A stretch of 50,555 nt of DNA from Rosenbergiella nectarea (GTDB lineage Bacteria; Pseudomonadota; Gammaproteobacteria; Enterobacterales; Enterobacteriaceae), in assembly GCF_900111105.1 (NCBI RefSeq), contig NZ_FOGC01000016.1, forward strand, positions 1 to 50,555, written 5' to 3'. The translations under genes and the position numbers were made by a program. Under the pieces are notes generated by a model. The model ran no database searches. It was not told the origin of the DNA and saw only the letters and a list, made by a program, of their open reading frames with translations. Positions 17,818 to 26,212 of this stretch are shown one piece after another (position 1 is the stretch's first letter; each line of letters begins with the position of its first letter).

Positions 17818-19203
17818 CTAAAAGGTTTGTTTCAACGTAACGTTGTTTTGCTCTAATCGCCAGGCGGCTTCCAAGGTTGTCGCTTCTTGATAAGGCGCAG
17901 CGATAAGCTGAACACCAATCGACAAACCGTTATCCGTGCGCACTGGGGCGGTACATACCGGTAGCCCGACAAAAGAGAGAGGTTGTGCGAGCATTCCCAT
18001 ACTGGCCTTTGTGGGCAGCGAGTTACCTTGGATTTCAATCGATTGCTGTCCAATCACTGTCGCCGCACACGGGGTGGCTGGGGCGATCAATAGATCGAAC
18101 TTCTCAAAGTGTGCCAATATCTGACGCGTAAAATGTTCACGAAAGCGTTGTGCTTGCATAGGCCAACTGGCGGGGAGCATACATCCGGCCAGTAAACGTT
18201 CCCGGGAATTGGCTTCAAAACGCTCTGGCATGTCACGTAATGCATTCAGATAATGGCTACCTCCCTCGCTCGCGGTCAGTAAAAAGGCCGCGGAACGTGC
18301 CAACTCAGCATCGACGAGTTCGACTTCATGATCTGCGCCTAGCGCGCGGGCTACTTTCTCAGTGACGGCTCGGGCGTGATCGTCTGCCCATTGTGTAAAA
18401 TACCCGCCTAACACTGCGACTCGCAACGTCTTTTTTTGTTGTCCGAGCTGGGCCGAAACGGGGTTTACTGGATGATCGGATTGAAAGCGATCGCCGGGAT
18501 CATGACCTTGTAATTGATCATAAACTACTGCCAGATCCTCGACATGGCGAGCTAACGGGCCAATATGGTCAAGACTTGCCACGAACGGATGGCTGCCTCG
18601 ACGTGAGAGGCGACCAAAGGTCGGCTTTAGTCCGAAGACCCCACAGAGTGAGGCGGGAACGCGAATCGACCCGTTAGTGTCTGTGCCGAGTGAGAAATGT
18701 GTCAAGCCCGCAGCAACTGCAGCGGCGGAACCGCCCGATGATCCCCCCGCGATACGCGTCATATCGAGCGGATTACGACATGCGCCATAATGACTATTCT
18801 CGGTGGTAAAACCGTAGGCATAAGCGTCCATATTGAGCATACCGGTAAGGATAGCCCCCGACCGATTGAGCTGTTGAATCGCCCAGGCATCTTCCAAAGC
18901 CGCCTGACGCTGGCTGAAAAGTTCAGCCCCTGCGAGGGTCACCTCATCTTTAACGTCGAACAGGTTTTTTACGGCGTAAGGAATGGCTGCTAGCGGTCCA
19001 CACAGGTTGCCAGCATCACGCTGTTTATCCAGTTTTTCCGCATTTTGCCTTGCCCGTGAGGCGGTAATCGTCGTCCAAGCATTCAACTCAGGGTTAGCGG
19101 CACCGATTGCCGAAAGGTAATACTCGGTGATATCAACCGCACTAAGCTGATTGGATACCCAATGTTGATGTAGCGCTTTGATAGTCAAAGAGGCGAGATT
19201 CAT
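17818..19203 (-). CDS. hpxY: AtzE/HpxY-family amidase (oxalurate pathway)
   Basis: This is an amidase-signature hydrolase of the AtzE/HpxY group, proposed to act on oxalurate or a related carbamoyl compound together with the small HpxX subunit. The 461-aa product carries the complete Ser-cisSer-Lys triad: K79 in [10 protein letters not shown]155 in GGSSGGSA and S179 in [11 protein letters not shown]. The family resembles GatA and, with HpxX, forms a GatA-GatC-like pair. It overlaps hpxX by four bases, implying coupled synthesis of the two subunits. Substrate assignment is by family and context, not proven by the sequence. Confidence 0.87.
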   Translation of the reverse strand: MNLASLTIKALHQHWVSNQLSAVDITEYYLSAIGAANPELNAWTTITASRARQNAEKLDKQRDAGNLCGPLAAIPYAVKNLFDVKDEVTLAGAELFSQRQAALEDAWAIQQLNRSGAILTGMLNMDAYAYGFTTENSHYGACRNPLDMTRIAGGSSGGSAAAVAAGLTHFSLGTDTNGSIRVPASLCGVFGLKPTFGRLSRRGSHPFVASLDHIGPLARHVEDLAVVYDQLQGHDPGDRFQSDHPVNPVSAQLGQQKKTLRVAVLGGYFTQWADDHARAVTEKVARALGADHEVELVDAELARSAAFLLTASEGGSHYLNALRDMPERFEANSRERLLAGCMLPASWPMQAQRFREHFTRQILAHFEKFDLLIAPATPCAATVIGQQSIEIQGNSLPTKASMGMLAQPLSFVGLPVCTAPVRTDNGLSIGVQLIAAPYQEATTLEAAWRLEQNNVTLKQTF

Positions 19204-19388
19204 AGTTTCCAGACGCCTCCCACTTCTTGACGCTCATCTAAAGGATAAGCCATTAACGGGGCGGCAATATCCGCAATACGAGCGAGCTGTCGAGCCAGCT
19301 CGACTTGGCGCGACGCATCGAGTTGTACATTGAGCAGCAGGCTCATCTGAGTTATATAACTCGGCCAATGAATCGTTTTATTCATCAT
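19200..19388 (-). CDS. hpxX: HpxX, AtzG-like small amidase subunit (DUF4089)
   Basis: This 62-aa GatC/AtzG-like protein is thought to stabilise its partner amidase. It shows a short N-terminal helix followed by the family pattern of LDASRQVELARQLARIADIAAPLMAYPLDE. It sits between hpxW and hpxY, six bases behind hpxW and overlapping hpxY by four bases. Size and position are exactly those of hpxX in Klebsiella-type hpxWXYZ clusters, which is the main support. Confidence 0.82.
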   Translation of the reverse strand: MMNKTIHWPSYITQMSLLLNVQLDASRQVELARQLARIADIAAPLMAYPLDERQEVGGVWKL

Positions 19389-19394
19389 TATTCC

Positions 19395-20981
19395 TTAATA
19401 ACCGGCAGCACTACCGTTGCTTCGAGGATCGCTAGCGCCTTCCACCAGCCCATTAGGATGGCGGACAATTGCTCCAGCATGGCCAGTGGCTTCGCTCCAA
19501 GCCTCGAGCCTTTCAGTACGGTGACCTAACGCGTTGAGTCCTCGATAGGTCTCCTCGCTAAAGCGCGATTCGAGTTTCAACGAGTCGGAGGCATTGCCCC
19601 ATGTTCTCCCCAGTAACCAGCGTGGGGCACTAATGGCTTCTTGCAACGGGAGTTGTTGTTGAACGTAACGAGTGAAGAGTGTTGCTTGCGTTTGGGGTTG
19701 TCCATCACCGCCCATCGAGCCATACACTAAGGTTCGGCCATCATTCAATTTAGCGGCTGCAGGATTTAGCGTGTGGAAAGGGTACTTTCTTGGCGCGAGG
19801 CACCGAGGGTGACCGGTCTCTAAGCTGAAGGCTGCGCCGCGATTTTGCCATAGGATCCCGGTCTCCGGAATGACAACGCCGCTACCAAATTCATGGTAGA
19901 TACTTTGAATAAAGGATACCGAATACCCCATTTTATCGGTGACACCCATCCATACGGTATCACCCGGTAGCAGCGGTTCTCCCCAAGGCGCAGCGTGGTC
20001 GGTCTTCAATTGCTGACTTAACGCATCCAAGGGGGTGGTGTTAAGCAGTTGTTGCAGATCAAGGGTGATCTCTCTCGGATCCGTGATATGCTCGTCGCGA
20101 AGCGTAAAGGCCAATTTAGTCGCTTCAACAATGCGATGGATAGTCTGAATCTCATCACATTGTTCAAGATTGAAGCGGTCAAGAATACCGAGAATCGCCA
20201 GTGAAACGAGACCTTGAGTGGGGGGAGCAAGATTATAAAGCGTCCCGCAGGAGTGTTTCACGCTGAGCGGCGTTTTGTAGTGTGCCTGATGATCGATAAG
20301 ATCGTGTTCGGTAATCGGCATACCAATTTGTGCCATGCCCGCGGCAATTTTCTTGCCGAGTGTTCCGCGATAAAAGCTATCAAGCCCCTCGCTGGCGAGC
20401 GCTTTTAGGCTACGGGCCAAATCAGGCTGACATAAACACTCTCCCGCCAATGGCGCACGATCTTTAGGAAGATAAATATCGCTAAACCCGGGTAAGTGTG
20501 CCAGTTCTCCCGCTTTGATCTTCGTGGCGTCAGCCTGTGAGGCCGTGACAGGGATACCGGATTCAGCATAATGAATCGCATCAGCAAGCAATGTGGACAG
20601 CGGTAGAGCGTCTGCAAAGTGCTGTGTGGCGTAGTCTAGCGCAAGTTGCCAGCCACTGACCGTTCCGGCTACAGTTAACGCAGCCTGTGGACCTCGGAAA
20701 GGAATGGTTGTCTGAGGATGATAACTCTGGACGGTGGCTAATGATCCCGCTGCACCACTCGCATCAATTGCAATAGGTTCGCCCTCGGGGGGCACGATTA
20801 ACCAAAAACCATCGCCACCTAATCCATTCATATGAGGGTAAACGACGGCAATCGTTGCAGCAGCAGCGACCATGGCTTCAATCGCATTGCCTCCTTGGCG
20901 TAAAATCGCTAGGGCACTGCTGCTTGCTAAGTGATGGGGGGTGACCGCCATACCATTTGGCGCTAAATTGCTTTGAATCAT
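19395..20981 (-). CDS. hpxW: Oxamate amidohydrolase HpxW (gamma-glutamyltransferase family)
   Basis: HpxW is an Ntn-hydrolase of the gamma-glutamyltransferase superfamily, described in Klebsiella as cleaving oxamate to oxalate and ammonia. The 528-aa precursor shows the family N-terminal VTPHHLASSSALAILRQGGNAIEA, the GLGGDGFW motif, and the autoprocessing site region GDTVWMGVTDKMGYSVSFIQS, where the Thr would become the new N-terminus of the small subunit. It also shows the YGSMGGDGQPQ segment. There is no signal peptide, unlike periplasmic Ggt, so it should be cytoplasmic. It is first in hpxWXYZ and expressed from a sigma-54-like promoter at 21017-21032. Confidence 0.9.
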   Translation of the reverse strand: MIQSNLAPNGMAVTPHHLASSSALAILRQGGNAIEAMVAAAATIAVVYPHMNGLGGDGFWLIVPPEGEPIAIDASGAAGSLATVQSYHPQTTIPFRGPQAALTVAGTVSGWQLALDYATQHFADALPLSTLLADAIHYAESGIPVTASQADATKIKAGELAHLPGFSDIYLPKDRAPLAGECLCQPDLARSLKALASEGLDSFYRGTLGKKIAAGMAQIGMPITEHDLIDHQAHYKTPLSVKHSCGTLYNLAPPTQGLVSLAILGILDRFNLEQCDEIQTIHRIVEATKLAFTLRDEHITDPREITLDLQQLLNTTPLDALSQQLKTDHAAPWGEPLLPGDTVWMGVTDKMGYSVSFIQSIYHEFGSGVVIPETGILWQNRGAAFSLETGHPRCLAPRKYPFHTLNPAAAKLNDGRTLVYGSMGGDGQPQTQATLFTRYVQQQLPLQEAISAPRWLLGRTWGNASDSLKLESRFSEETYRGLNALGHRTERLEAWSEATGHAGAIVRHPNGLVEGASDPRSNGSAAGY

Positions 20982-21016
20982 TGTTGTCTATCCACGTAGG
21001 GCAAAGAGATTGACCA

Positions 21017-21032
21017 AGCAAATTTTGTACCG
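21017..21032 (-). promoter_or_regulatory. Sigma-54-like promoter of hpxWXYZ
   Basis: On the minus strand CGGTAC-N5-TTGCT (21032-21027 and 21021-21017) keeps the invariant GG and GC at exact -24/-12 spacing. It has two departures from TGGCAC-N5-TTGCW. The predicted leader before hpxW is about 25 bases. Confidence 0.65.
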
Positions 21033-21103
21033 AGATGAAAAAAAAATTTCAGAGTGGTCTAAATCCTGCTTAATACAGTGAAATGTTTGTTACAGGAGTG
21101 AAG

Positions 21104-21943
21104 ATGACGCCTTTAAATCAGCGATTGGCAAGCCATTATGAGAGCCTGACCCCACAAGAGAAGCGCGTGGCGGATTTTGTTGTCGATCATTTTGATGATT
21201 TGATCAGTTATAACAGTGCGGAGCTCGCACGGGTCAGTGGCGTGTCTAAAGCGACGGTGAGTCGGTTATTTAAACGGCTCGGTTACGAAAAATATAAAGA
21301 CATGTACGAGGAGCTGCGTCTCTTACGCCAAAGCGGTATGCCATTAACGGAACCGAGAGATATCGTTCATGGCGATACCTTGCTCGCCAGACACTATAAA
21401 CAAGAAACGGCAAACCTGCTCCATTGGACAACACTGCTCGATACACAACAATTTTCGGCGGCAATACAATCTCTTAATCAGGCACGGCAAGTCGGGATCA
21501 TCGGTTATCGCAACGCCTATCCGGTTGCGTTACATCTGCGTGCGCAGTTGATCCAAGCCCGAGCGCAAGTCAGCCTATTTCCGACACCGGGACAGACGCT
21601 TTCTGAAGAGTTGGTAGACTATGGCCCACAGGATGTGGTTGTGGTGATTGCATTTAGACGCCGACCAGCGGTGATAAAAAAATTGTTACAACAACTCCAA
21701 CGCCAACAGGTCCCGGTGATCACACTTTCCGAACCGCAGGCGTTAAGCATCCAAGGATTAGCCACTTGGCAATTTGCGACGCCACTGGAAAGTGTTTCCG
21801 CCTTTGACTGTTACAGTGCGGCGATGAGTTTTGTGACGTTAATGGCAAATTCTCTGCTGCATTCCACGTTAGAGTCCGGGCGGCAACGTATCCATAAAAT
21901 TGCCGAGAGCTATCTGCATCTCGAAGAGCTTGAACAACGATAA
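21104..21943 (+). CDS. MurR/RpiR-family transcriptional regulator of the hpx island
   Basis: This is a two-domain regulator: an N-terminal RpiR helix-turn-helix (LTPQEKRVADFVVDHFDDL, SAELARVSGVSKATVSRLFKRLGYEKYKD) and a C-terminal SIS domain (IIGYRNAYPVALHLRAQL, VVVVIAFRRRP) that in the family binds phosphosugars or other small ligands. The 279-aa product starts at ATG 21104, preceded by CAGGAG. Upstream in-frame codons from 21083 would overlap that site. It sits between the divergent hpxWXYZ and hpxJ units, so local control of ureide catabolism is a fair inference. The ligand is unknown. Confidence 0.85.
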   Translation: MTPLNQRLASHYESLTPQEKRVADFVVDHFDDLISYNSAELARVSGVSKATVSRLFKRLGYEKYKDMYEELRLLRQSGMPLTEPRDIVHGDTLLARHYKQETANLLHWTTLLDTQQFSAAIQSLNQARQVGIIGYRNAYPVALHLRAQLIQARAQVSLFPTPGQTLSEELVDYGPQDVVVVIAFRRRPAVIKKLLQQLQRQQVPVITLSEPQALSIQGLATWQFATPLESVSAFDCYSAAMSFVTLMANSLLHSTLESGRQRIHKIAESYLHLEELEQR

Positions 21944-21947
21944 TGGG

Positions 21948-21980
21948 GCACCATAAAAGTGCGTTGCATTATCTTAGTGC
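21948..21980 (+). promoter_or_regulatory. Tandem NtrC-like binding sites upstream of hpxJ
   Basis: Two dyads resembling GCACY-N5-RGTGC are seen: GCACC-ATAAA-AGTGC (21948-21962, full match) and GCATT-ATCTT-AGTGC (21966-21980, one mismatch). They lie roughly 95-120 bases before the predicted sigma-54 start, the usual range for NtrC enhancers. The first begins right after the regulator's stop codon. Confidence 0.6.
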
Positions 21981-22044
21981 GCGGCAATTACGTGAGGAAA
22001 ATCGCAGGACTCGGCTAAATCTGGCTTTTTCTGTCTACATTGCC

Positions 22045-22060
22045 TGGCACAATTGTTGCA
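22045..22060 (+). promoter_or_regulatory. Sigma-54 promoter of the hpxJ operon
   Basis: TGGCAC-N5-TTGCA (22045-22050 and 22056-22060) is a full match to the RpoN -24/-12 consensus, 48 bases before the hpxJ ATG. With the upstream NtrC-like dyads it indicates induction under nitrogen limitation. Confidence 0.88.
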
Positions 22061-22107
22061 ATACTTATTTATAAGAATTTTTTGTTTCAATCACCAAGGA
22101 CTCGCAC

Positions 22108-23352
22108 ATGGATATTTCTTCTCTTTCTCAAATTAATCCACCTCCACGTTTACTGATGGGGCCTGGCCCAATCAATGCCGACCCTCGTGTACTGCGTGCA
22201 ATGTCGAGTCAACTTATCGGTCAGTATGACCCAGCGATGACGGATTATATGAATCAAGTCATGGCACTCTATCGGGGCGTATTTGCTACCCAAAACCAGT
22301 GGACGTTATTGGTGGATGGGACATCACGTGCGGGGATTGAGGCGATCCTCGTTTCAACTATCCGCCCAGGCGATAAGGTGTTGGTGCCAGTATTCGGTCG
22401 TTTTGGCCATTTGTTATGTGAAATTGCCCGTCGCTGCAGAGCTGAGGTGCACACCATTGAAGTGCCTTGGGGAGAAGTGTTCCGTCCTGAACAAATCGAA
22501 GAGGCGATTAAAAAAGTTAAACCTCGTTTATTGCTGACGGTACAAGGCGATACCTCGACAACCATGTTGCAGCCACTGGAGCAGCTGGGGGAGATTTGCC
22601 GTCGTCATGGTGTATTACTGTATACCGATGCTACTGCCTCGTTAGCCGGAAACCCTTTGGAAACCGATGCGTGGGGAATCGATGCCGTTTCAGCAGGAAT
22701 GCAAAAATGCTTATGCGGTCCCTCTGGCACCTCCCCTATTACGTTAAGCGACCGCATCGTTGATCAGATCCGTAAGCGCAAGTGTGTCGAGGAAGGGATC
22801 CGTACGGCTCAGCATCAGCAAGGCGATGAAGAGATGATCTACTCGAATTATTTCGATCTCGGTATGGTACTTGATTATTGGGGACCAGAGCGTCTGAATC
22901 ACCATACCGAAGCGACCAGTGCCTTATTTGGTGCTTATGAGGCCGCACGTCTTATCTTAGAGGAAGGGCTGGAAGCGGGGATCGCGCGACATAAGCTCCA
23001 CGGCGATGCCGTGCTAAAAGGTGTACACGCGATGGGATTACAGGTATTTGGCGACATTCAACACAAGATGAATAATGTTTTAGGGGTCTATATTCCCTCT
23101 GGCGTGGTCGGTGACGAGGTTCGGCATTTGATGCTTAATGATTTCGGAATCGAAATTGGGACTTCTTTCGGCCCGCTACACGGTAAAGTCTGGCGTATTG
23201 GCACGATGGGCTATAACGCGCGGAAAAGCTGTGTGATGCAAACTCTCACCGCGTTAGAAGCCGTATTAAATCACGTAGGCTTCAAGACCGTTCAAGGGGC
23301 GGCACTTCAAGCCGCTTGGGATCATTATCAGGCGAGTGGTGCCCATGCTTAA
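22108..23352 (+). CDS. hpxJ: Ureidoglycine--glyoxylate aminotransferase HpxJ (PucG-like)
   Basis: This is a class V PLP-dependent aminotransferase. PucG/HpxJ-type enzymes move the amino group of (S)-ureidoglycine to glyoxylate, giving oxalurate (N-carbamoyl-2-oxoglycine) and glycine. The 414-aa product shows the opening PPPRLLMGPGPINADPRVL, cofactor residues in LLYTDATASLAG, and the PLP lysine K200 in SAGMQKCLCGPSG. The family overlaps in sequence with serine/alanine-glyoxylate aminotransferases; the surrounding allantoate hydrolase and hpxWXYZ genes decide the call. It is first of hpxJ-hpxK-uraD-uraH behind a sigma-54 promoter. Confidence 0.88.
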   Translation: MDISSLSQINPPPRLLMGPGPINADPRVLRAMSSQLIGQYDPAMTDYMNQVMALYRGVFATQNQWTLLVDGTSRAGIEAILVSTIRPGDKVLVPVFGRFGHLLCEIARRCRAEVHTIEVPWGEVFRPEQIEEAIKKVKPRLLLTVQGDTSTTMLQPLEQLGEICRRHGVLLYTDATASLAGNPLETDAWGIDAVSAGMQKCLCGPSGTSPITLSDRIVDQIRKRKCVEEGIRTAQHQQGDEEMIYSNYFDLGMVLDYWGPERLNHHTEATSALFGAYEAARLILEEGLEAGIARHKLHGDAVLKGVHAMGLQVFGDIQHKMNNVLGVYIPSGVVGDEVRHLMLNDFGIEIGTSFGPLHGKVWRIGTMGYNARKSCVMQTLTALEAVLNHVGFKTVQGAALQAAWDHYQASGAHA

Positions 23353-24640
23353 CCTTATTCCAAAAGCGATGGCAGACGGCGCTGCCCAGCGCGTTATGCA
23401 GCGATGTGATCTGTTAGCAAATATCAGTGAAACGCAAGGGGAGCTGACACGCGTTTATCTGTCTGACGAACATTTTCAGGCTAACCGGCAAGTTCAGCAA
23501 TGGATGGAAGAGGCTGGGATGTCAGTCTGGCAAGATGAGGTGGGTAATATCTGTGGTCGGTATGAAGCCGTAGCAGAAGGAGCTCCCGCTATCTTATTAG
23601 GTTCACATCTCGATTCCGTACGTAATGCAGGGCGTTACGATGGTCCGCTGGGTGTCTTAACGGCAATTGAAGTGGTGAGCGCGTTACGAAACCAAAATAT
23701 CCGTCTCGCCAACGCCATTGAAATTGTTGGCTTTGCGGATGAAGAAGGTACCCGTTTTGGTATTACGCTCTTAGGCAGTAAAGGGCTAACAGGACAGTGG
23801 CCGAATGATTGGCTGGATAAGACAGATAGTCAGTCGATTAGCGTACGAGAAGCGATGCTTGCGCAACAGCTCGACCCACGCAAGGTGTTGCAGGCTGCTC
23901 GTCATCCTGAGTCTATTGCTGCTTATTTAGAGCTTCATATCGAGCAAGGTCCTTGCCTAGAAACGGCTGACTTACCGCTAGGCGTAGTGACGGCGATTAA
24001 TGGTGCTCACCGTTTACACTGCCATTTTACCGGGCTTGCGGGTCATGCAGGGACAGTGCCAATGACGCAGCGCCAAGACGCGCTCGTGGCGGCGGCTGAG
24101 TGGATAATGGCGATCGAAAAAGAGACCACTGCGGCAGGGGGCGGATTAGTGGCTACCGTCGGGCAGATGAGTTGCTCGCCTGGGGCCGTAAATGTGATCC
24201 CAGGTGAGGTGGCATTGAGTCTGGATATTCGAGGACCGGAAGATGCCCCATTGAGTCAGCTCTTAGAACAGTTGCTGTCACGTGCGCAGAGCATTGCGTC
24301 CGCACGTGGCATCAGGTTTCACGCTGAGGAGTTTTATCATATCGCGGCAACAGCCTGTGATAAGCGATTACGCGCCGCCTGTACGCAAGCAGTGACTGCA
24401 GTACAAGGCAGTGCTCCGCTACTTTCAAGTGGCGCGGGTCATGATGCGATAGCGATTGCCGCGCAGTGGCCGGTTGCCATGATCTTTGTGCGCTGCGAGA
24501 AAGGGATTAGTCATCATCCTGCTGAAGCCGTCACGGTACAAGATGTGGCAGCGGGGATCCAAGCGTTTACCCACGCGGTGCAATTAACGGCCACTCCTTT
24601 GCGAGAATATGAAACTGATGATCTCTCTCAAGCAGTTTAA
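23345..24640 (+). CDS. hpxK: Allantoate amidohydrolase HpxK (M20 family)
   Basis: This is a metal-dependent M20-family amidohydrolase converting allantoate to ureidoglycine, CO2 and ammonia. The 431-aa product has the metal-site segments GSHLDSV, DGPLGV and FADEEGTRF, plus ELHIEQGP and the dimerisation-domain segment GLAGHAGTVPMTQRQDAL. These are typical of AllC and hydantoinase/carbamoylase relatives. ATG 23345 is chosen; it overlaps the hpxJ stop by eight bases. Two GTG codons upstream (23336, 23339) are in frame alternatives. It is co-transcribed with hpxJ and uraD. Confidence 0.9.
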   Translation: MLNLIPKAMADGAAQRVMQRCDLLANISETQGELTRVYLSDEHFQANRQVQQWMEEAGMSVWQDEVGNICGRYEAVAEGAPAILLGSHLDSVRNAGRYDGPLGVLTAIEVVSALRNQNIRLANAIEIVGFADEEGTRFGITLLGSKGLTGQWPNDWLDKTDSQSISVREAMLAQQLDPRKVLQAARHPESIAAYLELHIEQGPCLETADLPLGVVTAINGAHRLHCHFTGLAGHAGTVPMTQRQDALVAAAEWIMAIEKETTAAGGGLVATVGQMSCSPGAVNVIPGEVALSLDIRGPEDAPLSQLLEQLLSRAQSIASARGIRFHAEEFYHIAATACDKRLRAACTQAVTAVQGSAPLLSSGAGHDAIAIAAQWPVAMIFVRCEKGISHHPAEAVTVQDVAAGIQAFTHAVQLTATPLREYETDDLSQAV

Positions 24641-25115
24641 TGAAAGCGACGCACAGAGTGCGCAGCAAGCTATCGCCCATTGCGTGGCGATTGAAACATG
24701 GCAAACAGAGCTCGTTGCTCGTCGACCTTATCGCGATATCTTAGCCCTACAAGCGGTAGCCGCCGAGCTAACCGAGGGATGGGGGAAAGAAGCACTGACC
24801 TTGGCATTAAAGGCGCATCCTCGTATCGGCGAACGGCCAACAGGAGAAAGCTCTGAAGCTCAGGCTTCGCGTAGCGAACAAGCAGCGGTACAAGAGTCCG
24901 ACCAACAGAGTAAAGAAGCGATTCGATTGGGAAACTTGCGCTATGAACAGCGTTTCCAGCGAGTATTTTTAATTCGCGCCAAAGGCCTCTCACCGCAAGA
25001 TATCCTGCTAGCGCTTGAGCAACGTTTACAGCTTAGTGCAGCAGAGGATATCGAGGCTAGCGTACAACAGCTCCGTGAAATCACGGCATTACGTCTGCAG
25101 GAGGCTATTCAATGA
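24609..25115 (+). CDS. uraD: OHCU decarboxylase UraD (HpxQ)
   Basis: UraD decarboxylates 2-oxo-4-hydroxy-4-carboxy-5-ureidoimidazoline (OHCU) to S-allantoin. The 168-aa product is helical and has the family's catalytic histidine motif AHPRIGER. SRSEQAAV follows, then the YEQRFQRVFLIRAKGLS region (the F-x-(I/V)-x-A-(K/R)-G pattern). It overlaps the hpxK end by 32 bases; an internal ATG three codons in (24618) is an alternative start. It is partnered with uraH, which overlaps it by four bases. Confidence 0.92.
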   Translation: MKLMISLKQFNESDAQSAQQAIAHCVAIETWQTELVARRPYRDILALQAVAAELTEGWGKEALTLALKAHPRIGERPTGESSEAQASRSEQAAVQESDQQSKEAIRLGNLRYEQRFQRVFLIRAKGLSPQDILLALEQRLQLSAAEDIEASVQQLREITALRLQEAIQ

Positions 25116-25447
25116 GTACGATTACGACGCATATTTTAGATACTGCCTTGGGAAGACCGGCGAGTAACGTCACCATTACCTTAGATCAGTTAACGAATGA
25201 GGGGTGGCAACAGATTGCCAAGGGTACAACGGATAGCGATGGGCGCTTAAAAACCTTAACGCCTGACCCCATCGTGCCAGGACACTATCGATTAACCGCA
25301 GAGATTGGCGACTATTTTGCGCAGAGTAATCGCCCCTCGTTATATCTTACCGCACAGATTGATTTTGTGATTACGCAGACCGGTGAACACTTCCATCTTC
25401 CTTATCTTATCACCCCCAATTCGTGGTCAACCTACCGGGGGAGTTAA
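25112..25447 (+). CDS. uraH: 5-hydroxyisourate hydrolase UraH (HpxT)
   Basis: This transthyretin-related enzyme hydrolyses 5-hydroxyisourate to OHCU, the step after urate oxidation. The 111-aa product has THILDTALGRPASNV at the N-terminus, the GHYRLT core, and the hallmark C-terminal YRGS tetrapeptide that distinguishes the enzyme from transthyretin. No signal peptide, so cytoplasmic. It is the last gene of the hpxJ operon; its 3' end overlaps convergent yafV by 21 bases. Confidence 0.95.
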   Translation: MSTITTHILDTALGRPASNVTITLDQLTNEGWQQIAKGTTDSDGRLKTLTPDPIVPGHYRLTAEIGDYFAQSNRPSLYLTAQIDFVITQTGEHFHLPYLITPNSWSTYRGS

Positions 25448-26212
25448 GGTAAAACTATCCGCATCCTGCCAAGCGGGAAACGCTTGGCGATAAGCGATTG
25501 CCCGTTGACGGTCAATAGTCGCTGAGATCACCGTCGCCTCCCCGGGTAAGGCTGTTACGATAATTTCTCCTTCAGGAGCGATGATTTGACTGTCCCCTTG
25601 GTACGATAACCCATTCCCATCCTCCCCTACGCGATTGCAGCCTATCACCCAACTTTGGTTTTCGATTGCCCTCGCTAATAATAAGGCTTGCCAGTGTTTT
25701 GCGCGGGCAGCAGGCCAACTCGCCACATAGATCACTAAGTCGTAGTCGTTATTGTGATTACGAGAAAAGGCTGGGAAGCGTAGGTCATAGCAAATTTGCG
25801 GCAATATTCGCCATCCACGGTATTCAACAATTTCCCGGCTGACTCCGGGCTTATAATGATGATGCTCGTTGGCCATTCGAAACAGATGACGTTTATCGTA
25901 GTAAGCGATATCGCCCTGAGGGGTAACGAAATAAAAACGATTTACGGCACCGTCAGTCAGCTGGATCGCCGCACTGCCGCATATTGCAGTATTGTGTTTA
26001 TGCGCGAGTGCTCGCAACCAATCAAGCACCCGTGTTTCGTTCAGCGAGTTAGTTGCGGCTTGCATCGAAAAGCCAGTGGTGAACATTTCGGGTAATACCC
26101 ACAGATCGCAGGGGGCGGATTGTGCGATGAGCTGAGAAAAATGTTCGAGATTAGCTTCACCATCCATCCAGATAATAGGTTGCTGTAACAGACTAACGGT
26201 TAAAGTTGACAT
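25427..26212 (-). CDS. yafV: Omega-amidase YafV (nitrilase superfamily)
   Basis: Omega-amidases hydrolyse 2-oxoglutaramate (and 2-oxosuccinamate) to the 2-oxo acid and ammonia. The 261-aa product has the complete nitrilase triad: E42 (LPEMFTTGF), K107 (YYDKRHLF) and C141 (ICYDLRFP). GGAG precedes the ATG, which overlaps the ybdL stop by 13 bases, so it is translationally coupled to the transaminase. That pairing fits removal of 2-oxoglutaramate formed when glutamine is the amino donor. Confidence 0.93.
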   Translation of the reverse strand: MSTLTVSLLQQPIIWMDGEANLEHFSQLIAQSAPCDLWVLPEMFTTGFSMQAATNSLNETRVLDWLRALAHKHNTAICGSAAIQLTDGAVNRFYFVTPQGDIAYYDKRHLFRMANEHHHYKPGVSREIVEYRGWRILPQICYDLRFPAFSRNHNNDYDLVIYVASWPAARAKHWQALLLARAIENQSWVIGCNRVGEDGNGLSYQGDSQIIAPEGEIIVTALPGEATVISATIDRQRAIAYRQAFPAWQDADSFTLTPPVG

